From positions 1 through 64,000 of the forward strand of contig JACRCN010000079.1 of NCBI GenBank assembly GCA_016219005.1: a stretch of 64,000 bases of DNA. Direction: 5' to 3'. A program made the translations under genes and the position numbers. The notes beneath the pieces were generated by a model. The model was not told the origin of the DNA, ran no database searches, and saw nothing but the letters and a program-made list of their open reading frames with translations. Of the stretch, positions 27,901 to 36,229 are shown in pieces. Source of the DNA: Deltaproteobacteria bacterium (GTDB taxonomy: Bacteria; Desulfobacterota; Desulfobacteria; Desulfobacterales; SpSt-501). Every line of letters starts with the position of its first letter. Within the stretch, counting starts at the first letter, position 1.

Positions 27901-29265
27901 CCACTCCAGCCCGTTGGCGAACCCGAATGCGCCCGACGGGGAGGCCAGGGCGCAGAGCGCGGTGCGCATGCGGGCATACGTATGGGACCGGGCGGCCAGG
28001 CGCAGGTTGTCGTGAGTTTCGGCGAAGTGCACCGTGAGACCGTCGGCCGCGGAGATCCCGATCGCCTCCGGCAGGTAACGCTCGATCTGGCTGCGGTCGT
28101 AGTTCTGGAACAGCTCCGAATAGGCCCAATTGAGGTTGGCGGTGTTCAGCAGCTGCCGGGTGACCGAGATCTTCCCGCCTAAGCCCTCCAGCACGAAGGT
28201 CGTGTCGGGGAACTGCTCCCGCACGCGCGCGACGATGTACTTCCAGGCCGCGTGCGGGACCATGTAGCCGGCGTCGCAGCGGAAGCCGTCCACCCCGCGT
28301 CGGCACCAGGTGAGGAAGGCCTCCGCCATGAACTGCCACAACTCCCGGTGGCGGTAGTCGAGCTTGGTCAGGTCCTCCCACTGCACGCCCCAGGCGCCGG
28401 GCACCTCGATGCGGCCCTCGGAGGTGCGGCTGAGCCACTCCGGGTGGTTGGTGTGCAGGTTGGCGGCCCAGCCGGTGTGGTTGATGGCGATGTCGAGGAA
28501 GACCCGGGCATTGCGGCGGTGGATGGCGTCCACGAGTTCGACGAACTGCTCGGTCGGCGTCGCTTTGGGGTCGAAAACGGCCAGAGCCGGGTCGACACTC
28601 CTGAAACTCAAGGCGGCATACGGGCTTCCGAACCGACCCATGCGGCCGTAGGTGGTGGGCGTGGGGTGGATCGGCAGCAGCATGAGGATGCGGCAGCCCA
28701 GCTCGCCGATGATGAAGTCGAGCTCCGCGATGAGATCCCGGAACGTCCCCGAAGGCGGGATCACGGTGAACCGGGCGGCGTCGAGCAGGCGGATGCACTC
28801 CTCGCCGGGCGCGGGCAGGGCTTTCGTTCCGGACTTGTTCGGTCCGAACTGCCGCACGAAAGCATTGTAAATGGTGTTGGCGCAGCAGGACTCGGCCGGC
28901 TCGATGTTCACGGACGTGTTGGCGCCGGGAGGCCAGATGGGGCTGGTTTCGCCCTGCGTGAGGAAGAAGCACTTGGCTTCGAAATGACCCACCTCGCTCA
29001 GGGAGAGCCGCACTTCAAACCGGCTTGCGGAGACGCGCGGCATGGGGGTGTCGAACCAGTCCCGGCCCAGCGGGGTTTCCTGGAAGTGGACGCCGCGGAT
29101 GATCTCGGCGCGGGTAACCTTTGCATGGCCGATATTGGTGCGGATCCAGGCCGACCCCCGCATGTCGTCCGGGACGGTCAACGCGAAGGTGAGAACGTCG
29201 CCGCAAAAACAGACCGTGCTCTGGCCGGGCGCCGGTTCCTGGAGGAGGGCAGTGGAATGCTGCAT
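24946..29265 (-). CDS. Bifunctional GH13-GH133 glycogen debranching enzyme
   Basis: The single 1439-aa protein has two glycosidase parts. After an N-terminal beta-sandwich, a GH13 barrel (about 150-480) shows VFLDIAINHTG, GVDGFRCDAGYM (Asp331), FVLEG (Glu360) and ETHDN (His418-Asp419). The last 400 residues are an amylo-alpha-1,6-glucosidase (GDE_C, GH133): YPWFLDWGRDSLIFARGL, GNRDTSDAPLWFA, FTWMDT, HNGTAWTWPFPSYCEA and CDAQAWGASEWVRVW. The order glucanotransferase-like then glucosidase recalls the eukaryotic debranching enzyme. It could both shift short chains and cut the residual 1,6-linked glucose. Which reaction the GH13 part performs is inference. It heads the glycogen run glg(debranching)-P-A-B. 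Confidence 0.88.
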   Translation of the reverse strand: MQHSTALLQEPAPGQSTVCFCGDVLTFALTVPDDMRGSAWIRTNIGHAKVTRAEIIRGVHFQETPLGRDWFDTPMPRVSASRFEVRLSLSEVGHFEAKCFFLTQGETSPIWPPGANTSVNIEPAESCCANTIYNAFVRQFGPNKSGTKALPAPGEECIRLLDAARFTVIPPSGTFRDLIAELDFIIGELGCRILMLLPIHPTPTTYGRMGRFGSPYAALSFRSVDPALAVFDPKATPTEQFVELVDAIHRRNARVFLDIAINHTGWAANLHTNHPEWLSRTSEGRIEVPGAWGVQWEDLTKLDYRHRELWQFMAEAFLTWCRRGVDGFRCDAGYMVPHAAWKYIVARVREQFPDTTFVLEGLGGKISVTRQLLNTANLNWAYSELFQNYDRSQIERYLPEAIGISAADGLTVHFAETHDNLRLAARSHTYARMRTALCALASPSGAFGFANGLEWLAAEKINVHEAVPLNWGCPVNQVAEIRRLTRLLKLHPAFHDRTNVTLIEQGDGNQVVILRRHLPTDRRLLVLVNLDPDHGTAASWNPETAGLRQKTYTDLLTEAPLTVQASGGLYTCALAPGQVLCLSPEPSDLALLQSAPADPFALPPRIEHQRLRAKALQVVTFHRGTQDIGDFDPDPAAVALGQDPAAFCAGLDAPGAERRVVAWQWPRDIAREVMLPPGHFLLIRSDRGFRARLTEKSRTLAVEDGLRAADGSFFSLFLPPSTPKTLKRICLRLAVQTASGTRHAEAPLLLLPRPEKARVKRVFGRVELLRQPLRMLATNGRGAMLWAPVAWGTLASRYDALLAANFDSDHPEDRWVMLTRCRAWLVYQGFSQDINLDCLQAFAAGNSGGAFWRYKIPSGQGQHVMLTIGLDMVPGRNAIRIAFHRHGAGKDAARLADATPVRLVLRPDIENRSYHDTTKAFAGPEHHFRAALSDIPGGFAFQPDALHRLCMETTPGRFVREPEWNYMVHRRQDAERGQDADSDLFSPGYFEAVMEGGQTVSLCAEAGPEGAPRPPPAPASGAADLLPERSPLETRAPAGFTPLEVLTKALDHYVVRRGRLKTVIAGYPWFLDWGRDSLIFARGLIAARRFEEARAVLKLFGQYEDHGSLPNMIRGSDAGNRDTSDAPLWFAVACAELAAAEGGGGFLKSDCGGRTVRQVLGAIVHAYMAGTPNGVKMDPDSGLIFSPSHFTWMDTNFPAGSPRQGYPVEIQVFWHAALSFLSRIDKKESRRWAALAQRVRQSLVTLFWQPSLGCLSDCLHAAPGQPARTATADDHIRSNQLFAITLGAVDANEHRRQILNACEELLVPGAIRSLADRPVSHPLPVHFRGNLLNDPHRPYWGRYTGDEDTRRKPAYHNGTAWTWPFPSYCEAWAMTYGEAGRQTALAWLTSSIRLVETGCLDHLPEVLDGDYPHTSRGCDAQAWGASEWVRVWVKLSENQ

Positions 29266-29542
29266 GCAAGGACTCCGCGCTGAATGTCAAAGGTTAAACG
29301 CGCTCGAAAAAGGGATGGCGTGCGTTGCGCCGAACGCCCGAGACCGCGATACCCAACGAACAATAGACCCAGCCCCCATGCATAGAATACCCTAAAACGC
29401 TTCAGGAAAAAAGTGCGAATGTCAGTGAGTTTTCCCTTGCAAATTCATGAAAGCGCGCTAAGCTGATTCCCAGGCGTGTTGCAGCCTGGCGGCCTATCCC
29501 GGCCCTGCTGCGTTCAACCTGAACCCTGAAGGAAGAAGTCCG
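29266..29542. other. Divergent promoter region between the debranching-enzyme gene and the DUF2914 gene
   Basis: This 277-bp gap separates a leftward and a rightward operon, so it must hold both promoters. I could not pick convincing -35/-10 pairs by eye, and there is no recognisable gene or hairpin. Confidence 0.4.
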
Positions 29543-29986
29543 GTGTTGCGAAAAACCATCTTGATGATCGTTTGGATTTTCATCGCGGCTATCGCGTGTC
29601 CATTGCCGACCCATGCCCAGAGCCCCTCGCGACCGGCAGCCGGCAGCCCGGCCCCGACCTCCAAGGCAACCCTGATCCAGGCCATCGTGTGCGAAGACGT
29701 CAAGGACGGAATCCCCTACAACGCCTCGGTCGCCTTTTCGATTTCCGCCGGGAAAATCTACTGCTTCACTTTCTTCGACAGCATCGTCGAGGACATGCCG
29801 ATCTATCACCACTGGATCTTCCGGGACAGGCCCAGCGCCCGGATCCGGCTGGGTCTGAAGCCTCCGCGCTGGACCACCTTCAGCAGCATCCAACTGCGGG
29901 AGGCCGACAAGGGCCCCTGGCGGGTGGAGATCACCGACGCGAGTGGGCGCGTCTTCAAAATTCTGCGTTTCAGCGTGACGGATTAG
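29543..29986 (+). CDS. Exported DUF2914 protein
   Basis: The 147-residue protein starts at GTG 29543 with GGAAGAAG upstream. It has a signal peptide (LRKTILMIVWIFIAAIACPLPTHA), a Pro/Ala linker and a compact beta-rich domain. The DUF2914-like pattern includes YCFTFFDSI, YHHWIF and the terminal GPWRVEITDASGRVFKILRFSV. The role is unknown; the fold suggests a periplasmic or membrane-associated binding domain. It lies 6 bp upstream of the diadenylate cyclase fusion gene, so the two are probably co-expressed. Confidence 0.75.
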   Translation: MLRKTILMIVWIFIAAIACPLPTHAQSPSRPAAGSPAPTSKATLIQAIVCEDVKDGIPYNASVAFSISAGKIYCFTFFDSIVEDMPIYHHWIFRDRPSARIRLGLKPPRWTTFSSIQLREADKGPWRVEITDASGRVFKILRFSVTD

Positions 29987-29992
29987 CGCCGC

Positions 29993-31429
29993 ATGGAGAA
30001 ACTGCTGCACGTATTTAACGACCTCGGCTGGCAGGATGTCGTCGACATCGGCTTGAACAGCTACATCCTGTTCCGGTTCTACGTGCTCTTCCGGGGCACT
30101 TACGTCTTCCGGGTCCTCATCGGGCTCACCATGCTGTGGTTTTTCCAGCAGATCGCGGCCTACCTGGGCCTGATCGTCACCAGCTGGGTGGTCCAGGGCA
30201 TCGTCGCCGTGGCAGCCCTGATCATCGTCGTCGTTTTCCGCAACGAGATCCGCACGGTTCTGCAGGCCAAGAACTTGAAGACCATCCTGTGGGGGTTCAC
30301 GGCCAAGACCCAGGCCGCGCCCGTCGACATCATTGCGGACAGCGCCTTTGAGCTGGCCCGTCGCTGGCACGGCGCCCTCATCGTCATCCCCGGCGAGGAG
30401 AGCCTCGAGGAGCTGGTCCGGGGCGGGATCGCCTGGAACGGCGACATCTCCCGGGAAATGATTCTGAGCATCTTCTACCCGGACAATCCCGTTCACGACG
30501 GGGCGGCCGTCATCGAAGGCGACCGCATTCCCCGTGTGGGTGCCATCCTGCCGCTGTCACGGCGCGACGATCTGCCCTCCCACCTGGGCACCCGCCACCG
30601 CGCGGCGCTGGGCCTCACGGAGGCGAGCGACGCGGTCGTGGTCGTGGTCTCCGAGCAGCGGGGCGAGGTCAGCCTGGCCCGGGGATCGCGGCTGCGGCCG
30701 ATCGGCAGCCGCCGCAAACTCGTCCAGAAGCTGGAGGAGCATTTCGGGCTCGCCGAATTTCAAGCACCCGAGCAGCGCAAGCAGAACGTCGAGATCGTCA
30801 CGGCCGCGCTCGTGTCGCTGCTCTTCATCACCGGTTTCTGGTTCAGCATCTCGCGGGGGCTGGAAACACTGGTGACCTTCGAAGTCCCGATCGAGTACAT
30901 GAACCGGGACCCCAACATGGAGATCGTGCACGCCTCGGTGAACTCGGTGCGGCTCAACCTGAGCGGGTCGGGCACGCTGATCAAGTCGACGCGGCCCGAC
31001 CAGGCACGCGTTCGGCTGGACCTAACCAATGCCGCGGCCGGGCCGAACAGCTTCAGCATCACCGGCAGCAACATCAGCCTGCCGCCCGGCATCCTCCTGA
31101 AGGAGGTCGCACCGCAGAACGTCGTGGTGAACCTCGATGTGACCGTGAGGAAAGAGCTGCCGGTGCAGGTGGACTGGGCGGGCAAGCTCCCGGAGAACGC
31201 CCTTCTGGCGGAGGCGGCCGTCGAACCGGCGCGGGTGGAGGTCGTCGGCGGCAAGCGCGTCCTTGAGACGATTTTCACCATCTACACGGAGAAGGTCCCC
31301 TTGGACAAGCTCAGGGAAGGCGGCGGCATCATCGAGGCCGGGCTCGTCATCCAGCCGGCCTCCCTCAAGCTGGCCTCGGGCTCGAGCGAAAGGGTAACCA
31401 TCAAGTACATCACCCGCCGGCGGGAGTAG
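29993..31429 (+). CDS. cdaA: Diadenylate cyclase CdaA fused to YbbR (CdaR-like) domains
   Basis: The protein (478 aa) would make c-di-AMP from two ATP at the inner membrane. Three N-terminal transmembrane segments (about 20-90) precede a DAC/DisA_N domain with the DGA motif (169-171, VHDGAAVI) and GTRHRAALG (199-207). After residue 250 a further transmembrane helix (about 268-288) leads to an extracytoplasmic tail with YbbR repeats (FEVPIEYMN...; PVQVDWAGKL; VEPARVEVVGGK). In Firmicutes the cyclase CdaA and its YbbR regulator CdaR are separate neighbouring genes; here they are one chain. The start is ATG 29993, 6 bp after the DUF2914 gene. Confidence 0.88.
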   Translation: MEKLLHVFNDLGWQDVVDIGLNSYILFRFYVLFRGTYVFRVLIGLTMLWFFQQIAAYLGLIVTSWVVQGIVAVAALIIVVVFRNEIRTVLQAKNLKTILWGFTAKTQAAPVDIIADSAFELARRWHGALIVIPGEESLEELVRGGIAWNGDISREMILSIFYPDNPVHDGAAVIEGDRIPRVGAILPLSRRDDLPSHLGTRHRAALGLTEASDAVVVVVSEQRGEVSLARGSRLRPIGSRRKLVQKLEEHFGLAEFQAPEQRKQNVEIVTAALVSLLFITGFWFSISRGLETLVTFEVPIEYMNRDPNMEIVHASVNSVRLNLSGSGTLIKSTRPDQARVRLDLTNAAAGPNSFSITGSNISLPPGILLKEVAPQNVVVNLDVTVRKELPVQVDWAGKLPENALLAEAAVEPARVEVVGGKRVLETIFTIYTEKVPLDKLREGGGIIEAGLVIQPASLKLASGSSERVTIKYITRRRE

Positions 31430-31581
31430 CCGCGACGATTGGAAACTATCCAAAAATGCATCTGGCCGTCGATGGCGGAGCTGCCCGCCTCTGAAAAATG
31501 CCCACCACCTGACGCGGCTTGCGCTTTTTCAGCGGCGTGCGCCCGGCCCTCGGCTCTGATCTGCCGTTGTTGAGATGGCGT

Positions 31582-33033
31582 CTAGTCCGGCTGAGAGGAT
31601 ATTCCTGCCGGATTCGATTGAAGGGTCGGATGGAAATTCAAGTCGCGGTCGACGACCGTTTTTCGCTTGACGACGGCGGGCGTGCTACCGGGGTTGGTGA
31701 TGGTGACGGCTCCCCGGATGGTCACGTCGCTTTCGAAATGGACGTCTCCGTGGATGGTGAGCGCGTCGCACTCGACGAGCGACGGTTCTCCCGCCGGGAA
31801 CCGCGCCTCCATCTGGTCGAAATTGCCATAGTACTTCGCATCGAGACTGATCCTGATGGTTTCGTTGCGTCCGGTCGATTCCCGGACCGGGTTGATTCTC
31901 AGACCCTCCCGCTCGGAGTAAACGAAGCAGTCCGAGCGCACGGCGAGCAGATCGTTGCAGGTCTTGACCGGCAGAAAGCGCGCCCGCGGCACGTTGACGG
32001 CGACGGCACCTTCAAAGAGCGAGATGGCCGAGCCCATGGCGGTTTCGATTTGGTAAACGGGCGGGCTTTTCTCGTCCCGCGGGTCGACCGTCTTGGGGTT
32101 TACGATCATGGCAAGATCGATGATCCTGTGCTTGGCGATGAGCGCCTCTAAATATTCCAGGTTGACCCAGATGTTGTTCGTGTTGAAAAAGCGGTAGCGC
32201 CGGATGTCCAGGAAGGCGGCCAGGTCCTCCCGGGGGCACTGGGCCGACTCCCGCAGGATGAGCCGGCCGTTGCGATGGCGGGCGAGGTGCCCGCCCTTTA
32301 CGTCGGCGGGCGTTTTCTCGGCGACCTCCATCATGAAGGGAAACCGGTTTTCGGCGAAATACCCGAGCAGGGCTTCGTCGATCGCAGCACCCAGGTTGTC
32401 AGAATTGCAGATGAAGGCGTGGCGGACGCCATCGTCCAGGAGCTTTTGGAGCATCCCGGACGCGTAGAGCGCGGCATAGACATCCCCGTGGCCGGGTGGG
32501 TTCCACTCCAACTCCCGGTTGGCCGGCCACCTGACCGGCGCAAATTCGCCCTGCAGGATCTTGGGAAACTTGTGCTGCAGAAAACACAGGGGCGGCCGGG
32601 ACGGCTTCAGCCTGGCGAGCTCGGCCAGGGTGGCCGTGTGCGTGTTGAAGCTGTTCATCAGAGCGAGCCGCGAGTTGGTCAACTCGGCTTGGCGCAGGAG
32701 GATTTCCAGAAACGACCGGCCACGCTTGACCTTGAGCAGGGATTTCGGGCCGATGAGCCCCATGGAGGTCCCCAGCCCGCCGTTCAGGACGATCCGCACG
32801 GTCTGGCTCAGCGCGCGCCTTCCGGCCTCCGCGTAATGCTCAAGCACCGCCGCCTTGGGGACGTCGGCGGGGGCGAGCGGCAGGATGTCGACGTCGTGGA
32901 TGAGGCCGGTCGCACCGCCCACCAGCTTCCGGTAATAATGGGCGAAGGTGTCGCACACCAGCGGCCTCAAGCCGGCCTTCGCCATCTTGGCGGTGAACTC
33001 CCCCAAATGGGGAATCATCGGCTGATGCATCAT
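31582..33033 (-). CDS. UTP-glucose-1-phosphate uridylyltransferase, eukaryotic UGP2-like
   Basis: It makes UDP-glucose from UTP and glucose-1-phosphate. The UDPGP-family nucleotide-binding loop is VLNGGLGTSMGLIGPKSLL. WNPPGHGDVYAALYASG, FICNSDNLGA and FNTNNIWVNL are also family motifs, and a left-handed beta-helix-like C-terminus ends with DALTIHGDVHFESDVTIRG. This is the eukaryotic type, unrelated in detail to bacterial GalU. From ATG 33033 (MMHQPMIPHL) the protein has 483 aa; the frame is open upstream, but the extra residues overlap ilvE and look non-coding. It lies 16 bp after ilvE. It could feed UDP-glucose to the glycogen synthase encoded nearby or to cell-surface sugars. Confidence 0.85.
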   Translation of the reverse strand: MMHQPMIPHLGEFTAKMAKAGLRPLVCDTFAHYYRKLVGGATGLIHDVDILPLAPADVPKAAVLEHYAEAGRRALSQTVRIVLNGGLGTSMGLIGPKSLLKVKRGRSFLEILLRQAELTNSRLALMNSFNTHTATLAELARLKPSRPPLCFLQHKFPKILQGEFAPVRWPANRELEWNPPGHGDVYAALYASGMLQKLLDDGVRHAFICNSDNLGAAIDEALLGYFAENRFPFMMEVAEKTPADVKGGHLARHRNGRLILRESAQCPREDLAAFLDIRRYRFFNTNNIWVNLEYLEALIAKHRIIDLAMIVNPKTVDPRDEKSPPVYQIETAMGSAISLFEGAVAVNVPRARFLPVKTCNDLLAVRSDCFVYSEREGLRINPVRESTGRNETIRISLDAKYYGNFDQMEARFPAGEPSLVECDALTIHGDVHFESDVTIRGAVTITNPGSTPAVVKRKTVVDRDLNFHPTLQSNPAGISSQPD

Positions 33034-33049
33034 CGCGTCTACCCGCGGA

Positions 33050-34114
33050 TCAGGCGACCGGTACGATCCAGCCCTGCGGGCCCTCGGCTCGGCCGTACTG
33101 GATGTCGGTGATGGCCTTGTAAAAGCGATTGGCCAGTGCGCCGACCTTGCCGTCGCCGACCGTGATCGCGCGCTTACCATATGCGATCTGGCCCACGGGC
33201 GAGATCACGGCGGCCGTCCCGGAGCCGAACACCTCCTCAAGTTTCCCGGAGGCGTTGGCTTTCAGCACCTCCTCGATCCCGATGCGGCGCTCGGAAACCG
33301 TGAGTCCCCACATGCGCCCCAGTTGCAGGACCGTGTCCCGCGTGATGCCGGCCAGAATGCTGCCCTGCAGCGCCGGTGTGATGAGCTCGCCGTCGATGAC
33401 GAAGAAGATGTTCATGGCGCCGACCTCTTCGATGTACTTGCGTTCGACCCCGTCCAGCCACAGCACCTGGGTAAAGCCCGCATCGTGGGCTTTCTGACCG
33501 GCCAGGAGGCTGGCGGCATAGTTGCCGAGGGTCTTGGCTTCCCCGGTCCCGCCGGACACGGCGCGGACGTGCTCGTTTTCGACCAGGATCTTCACCGGGT
33601 TGAAGCCTTCGGGGTAGTAGGCACCCACCGGCGAGAGGATGATGAAGAAGCGATAGGTGTGGGAGGCGCGCACCCCCAGGAAGGGGTCGGAGGCGAAGAT
33701 GGTCGGCCGGATGTACAGCGAGGTCTCCGGCGCCCGCGGCACCCAGTCCTGTTCGACCGTGAGCAGTTCCTTCAGGGCCTCCAGGGCGAAATGCTCGTCG
33801 AACCGGGGGATGCAAAGGATATCATTGGAGCGGTTCAAACGCCGGAAGTTCTCCTGTGGTCGGAACAGCTGGATGCGGCCCGCCGCCGTGCGGTAGGCCT
33901 TGAGCCCCTCGAATACACCCTGGCCGTAATGCAGCACCATGGTCGCCGGATCCATGGCGATCGGGCCGTAGGGCTCGATGCGGGGGGTGTGCCAGCCCTT
34001 GTCGGCGGTATAATCCATGTTGAACATGTGATCGGTGAACTTCGTGCCGAAGCCGAGCCGGGTTTCGTCCGGCTTGGGTTTCAGCTGCTGGGCCCGTTTG
34101 GTCGAAATCTTCAT
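33050..34114 (-). CDS. ilvE: Branched-chain amino acid aminotransferase
   Basis: A PLP fold-type IV transaminase for the last step of Leu, Ile and Val synthesis or the first step of their breakdown. Motifs include LHYGQGVFEGLKAYR, RPQENFRRLNRS, SLYIRPTIFA, GTGEAKTLGNYAASL with the PLP lysine, and VGAMNIFFVIDGELITP. At 354 aa it belongs to the longer class that includes mitochondrial BCATs. The chosen ATG 34114 (MKISTKRAQQ) follows GAGGGGAG; the open frame extends 26 codons upstream without homology. A TTGATT/GATAAC promoter-like pair lies about 60-90 bp upstream. It is co-directional with the uridylyltransferase gene. Confidence 0.93.
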   Translation of the reverse strand: MKISTKRAQQLKPKPDETRLGFGTKFTDHMFNMDYTADKGWHTPRIEPYGPIAMDPATMVLHYGQGVFEGLKAYRTAAGRIQLFRPQENFRRLNRSNDILCIPRFDEHFALEALKELLTVEQDWVPRAPETSLYIRPTIFASDPFLGVRASHTYRFFIILSPVGAYYPEGFNPVKILVENEHVRAVSGGTGEAKTLGNYAASLLAGQKAHDAGFTQVLWLDGVERKYIEEVGAMNIFFVIDGELITPALQGSILAGITRDTVLQLGRMWGLTVSERRIGIEEVLKANASGKLEEVFGSGTAAVISPVGQIAYGKRAITVGDGKVGALANRFYKAITDIQYGRAEGPQGWIVPVA

Positions 34115-34361
34115 TGCTCCCCTCTCGATTGATGATGGCGTTGCACAAAGCGGATTAACATGATGAAATCTTACGTTATCGCATTCTTTCACGGGAAATC
34201 AAGCTGAAATTGCCGCCAGAAGTTGACTTTGCTCGACCATGTGGGATAAGGACGGCTGTGACGGCCAACGCCCCCATGGCCACGCCGGCAATAAAAAACG
34301 CAGGTTGCGGCGCGCATCGCCAAACACCAAATCCGACACACTCAACACCAAGGACGTATCA

Positions 34362-35153
34362 ATGGACCAACTCAAAGAGGGACCGATTCAACCCGTGAGG
34401 CTCGGCCCGAACAGCCGGTTCACGTTTCGCTGCCACAAGGACGTGAAGTGTTTCACCCAGTGCTGCCGGGGGATCAACATCATCCTGACCCCTTACGACA
34501 TCATCCGCCTCAAGAACCGACTGGAGCTCTCCTCCGAGGACTTCCTGGCCGTGTACACCGATCCCCAGATCCTGGAGAAAACCGACATCCCGGTGGTGAC
34601 CCTGAGGCTCCTGGAGTCAGAAGGCGCTGAGGCCGACGGCAAGCCCTGCCCCTTTGTCCGCCCGGAAGGCTGCCTCGTTTACGAGGACCGGCCGACCTCG
34701 TGCCGGTATTACCCCCTGGGGGAAGCCTCCCTCTCCTACAAGGACGACCCGGACGGCGAAGAGTTCTTCTTCACGGTGCGCGAGGCACACTGCCTGGGTT
34801 TCGAGGAGGACAAGTCCTGGACGGTGCTCGAATGGCGCCAGGACCAGGGGGTGGACGTCAACGACCGGATCAACGCCCAGTGGACCGACCTCATCGTCCG
34901 CAAACGCTCCTTCCCGCCGAACATGCACTGGACCGAGCAGACCAAACAGATGTTTTTCCTGGCAAGCTACAACATCGACAAGTTCCGCACCTTCGTGTTC
35001 GAAAGCTCGTTTCTCAAACGTTACCACGTCGATGCCGCAACCCAGCAGCGGATCCGCAACGACGATGTGGCGCTGCTGGAGTTCGGGATGAAGTGGCTGA
35101 GGTTTCTGCTGTTCAAGGAAGGCGATTTTAAATCGGCGCCAAGCTCCACCTGA
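34362..35153 (+). CDS. YkgJ-family cysteine-cluster protein (metal or Fe-S binding)
   Basis: The 263-residue soluble protein has the CxxCxxCC-type cluster CHKDVKCFTQCC near the N-terminus. More cysteines follow in GKPCPF, GCLVYEDRPTSCRYYPLG and AHCLGF, the YkgJ pattern thought to bind zinc or an iron-sulfur cluster. The start ATG 34362 is preceded by AAGGA at 7 nt. The C-terminal 120 residues are helical and aromatic-rich without a known motif. The biochemical role of the family is unsettled. The gene stands between divergent ilvE and convergent dapA. Confidence 0.8.
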   Translation: MDQLKEGPIQPVRLGPNSRFTFRCHKDVKCFTQCCRGINIILTPYDIIRLKNRLELSSEDFLAVYTDPQILEKTDIPVVTLRLLESEGAEADGKPCPFVRPEGCLVYEDRPTSCRYYPLGEASLSYKDDPDGEEFFFTVREAHCLGFEEDKSWTVLEWRQDQGVDVNDRINAQWTDLIVRKRSFPPNMHWTEQTKQMFFLASYNIDKFRTFVFESSFLKRYHVDAATQQRIRNDDVALLEFGMKWLRFLLFKEGDFKSAPSST

Positions 35154-35194
35154 CCCCCGAAGACGGCGTTGCCCCGCGGCATGAAATGTAATGC

Positions 35195-36229
35195 TCAATA
35201 CTCAGCGTAGCAAAGCCCTTCCCAGCACCGCGGGTCTTCCAGCCGCTGGGCGATGTTGACCCCAAACGCGTCGGCGACCGGCTGGAATAGTTCCGGGGCC
35301 GAACGCTGCACGCTGCGGGCGGTTTCCAGGACCTGGGCGAGGCCGTTGCGGGTCAGTTTGCCCAGCGGCGGTTTGCAGCCCCCCGCAGGCATTCCCAGGA
35401 TGGCCATGAGGGCCTTGTAGGCCACGGGGTTCCGGGCCCGGCAGACCACCTCACCGTAGGGGGTTTTTTCCACGGTCTTGACCGTGACCAGGTTGAAAAG
35501 CGGCTCGAGCCGGGCGGCCAGGGCCTTGGCCTCGGCCTGGCGGCCGCCATTGAGCAGGTTCACCATTTCGGTAATAGCCCGGGGGGCGACGTTGGAGGCC
35601 ACCGAGATCACGCCTGCCGCCTTCACCGCCGGGTCGGTCATCATGGCGAGCGTCATGCCGTCGTCGCCCGAGAGAATGGTGAAGTCCGGTCCACAGCACG
35701 CGCGCGTGCGCCGCATGTTCTGGATATCGCCCGTGGCCTCCTTGACCGTGTTCACGTTCGGGTAGTGCTTGAACAGCAGCGCCAGGTCCTCCGGCAGGAG
35801 CTGGGTCCCGGTGCGCCCCGGAATGACGTAGGGGATGATGTCCAGGCTGGGGAAGGCCTTGGCGACGGGGGCGACGTATTCCCGGCGGATCTCAAGCGAG
35901 CTCGGGCCGTTGTAGTAGGGGTCCACCAGCAGCACCGCCTGGCAGCCGCATTGCGCCGCGTGCTGGGTGCCCTCGAGGGTCTCGGCGGTGTTGTTGCTGC
36001 CGGTGCCGGCGATGCAGAGGCACTTGCCGGCCGCCTTGCGGGCGATCCGTTGCGTGACCTGGTTATGCTCTTTCCAGGCCAGTACAGGGCTTTCCCCGGT
36101 CGTGCCGACGGCCAGAACACCGGTGATGCCGTTTTGGATCTGAAAATCGACCAGCCGGTCCAGACCTCCCCAGTCAATGGCATCGCCTTTAAAGGGCGTG
36201 ATCAGTGCCGTGTAACAGCCTGCTTTCAT
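35195..36229 (-). CDS. dapA: Dihydrodipicolinate synthase family protein (DapA-like), C-terminally extended
   Basis: A TIM-barrel aldolase that in lysine/diaminopimelate synthesis condenses pyruvate with aspartate semialdehyde. Visible are GVLAVGTTGESP (pyruvate-binding TT), YVIPGRTG with the catalytic Tyr region, and VKEATGD with the Schiff-base Lys. The length of 344 aa exceeds the usual 290-300 by a C-terminal tail (about 300-344) containing PRCWEGLCYAEY. Other members of the family cleave sialic acid or keto-deoxy sugars, so DapA is likely but not certain. The start is ATG 36229 with GGAAAGGAATCGCC before it. Confidence 0.8.
   Translation of the reverse strand: MKAGCYTALITPFKGDAIDWGGLDRLVDFQIQNGITGVLAVGTTGESPVLAWKEHNQVTQRIARKAAGKCLCIAGTGSNNTAETLEGTQHAAQCGCQAVLLVDPYYNGPSSLEIRREYVAPVAKAFPSLDIIPYVIPGRTGTQLLPEDLALLFKHYPNVNTVKEATGDIQNMRRTRACCGPDFTILSGDDGMTLAMMTDPAVKAAGVISVASNVAPRAITEMVNLLNGGRQAEAKALAARLEPLFNLVTVKTVEKTPYGEVVCRARNPVAYKALMAILGMPAGGCKPPLGKLTRNGLAQVLETARSVQRSAPELFQPVADAFGVNIAQRLEDPRCWEGLCYAEY

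Noticed and set aside
33034..33180. 49-residue N-terminal extension of the UDP-glucose pyrophosphorylase
   Set aside because: It overlaps the end of ilvE and reads as low-complexity Arg/Ser; the ATG at 33033 fits the family start.
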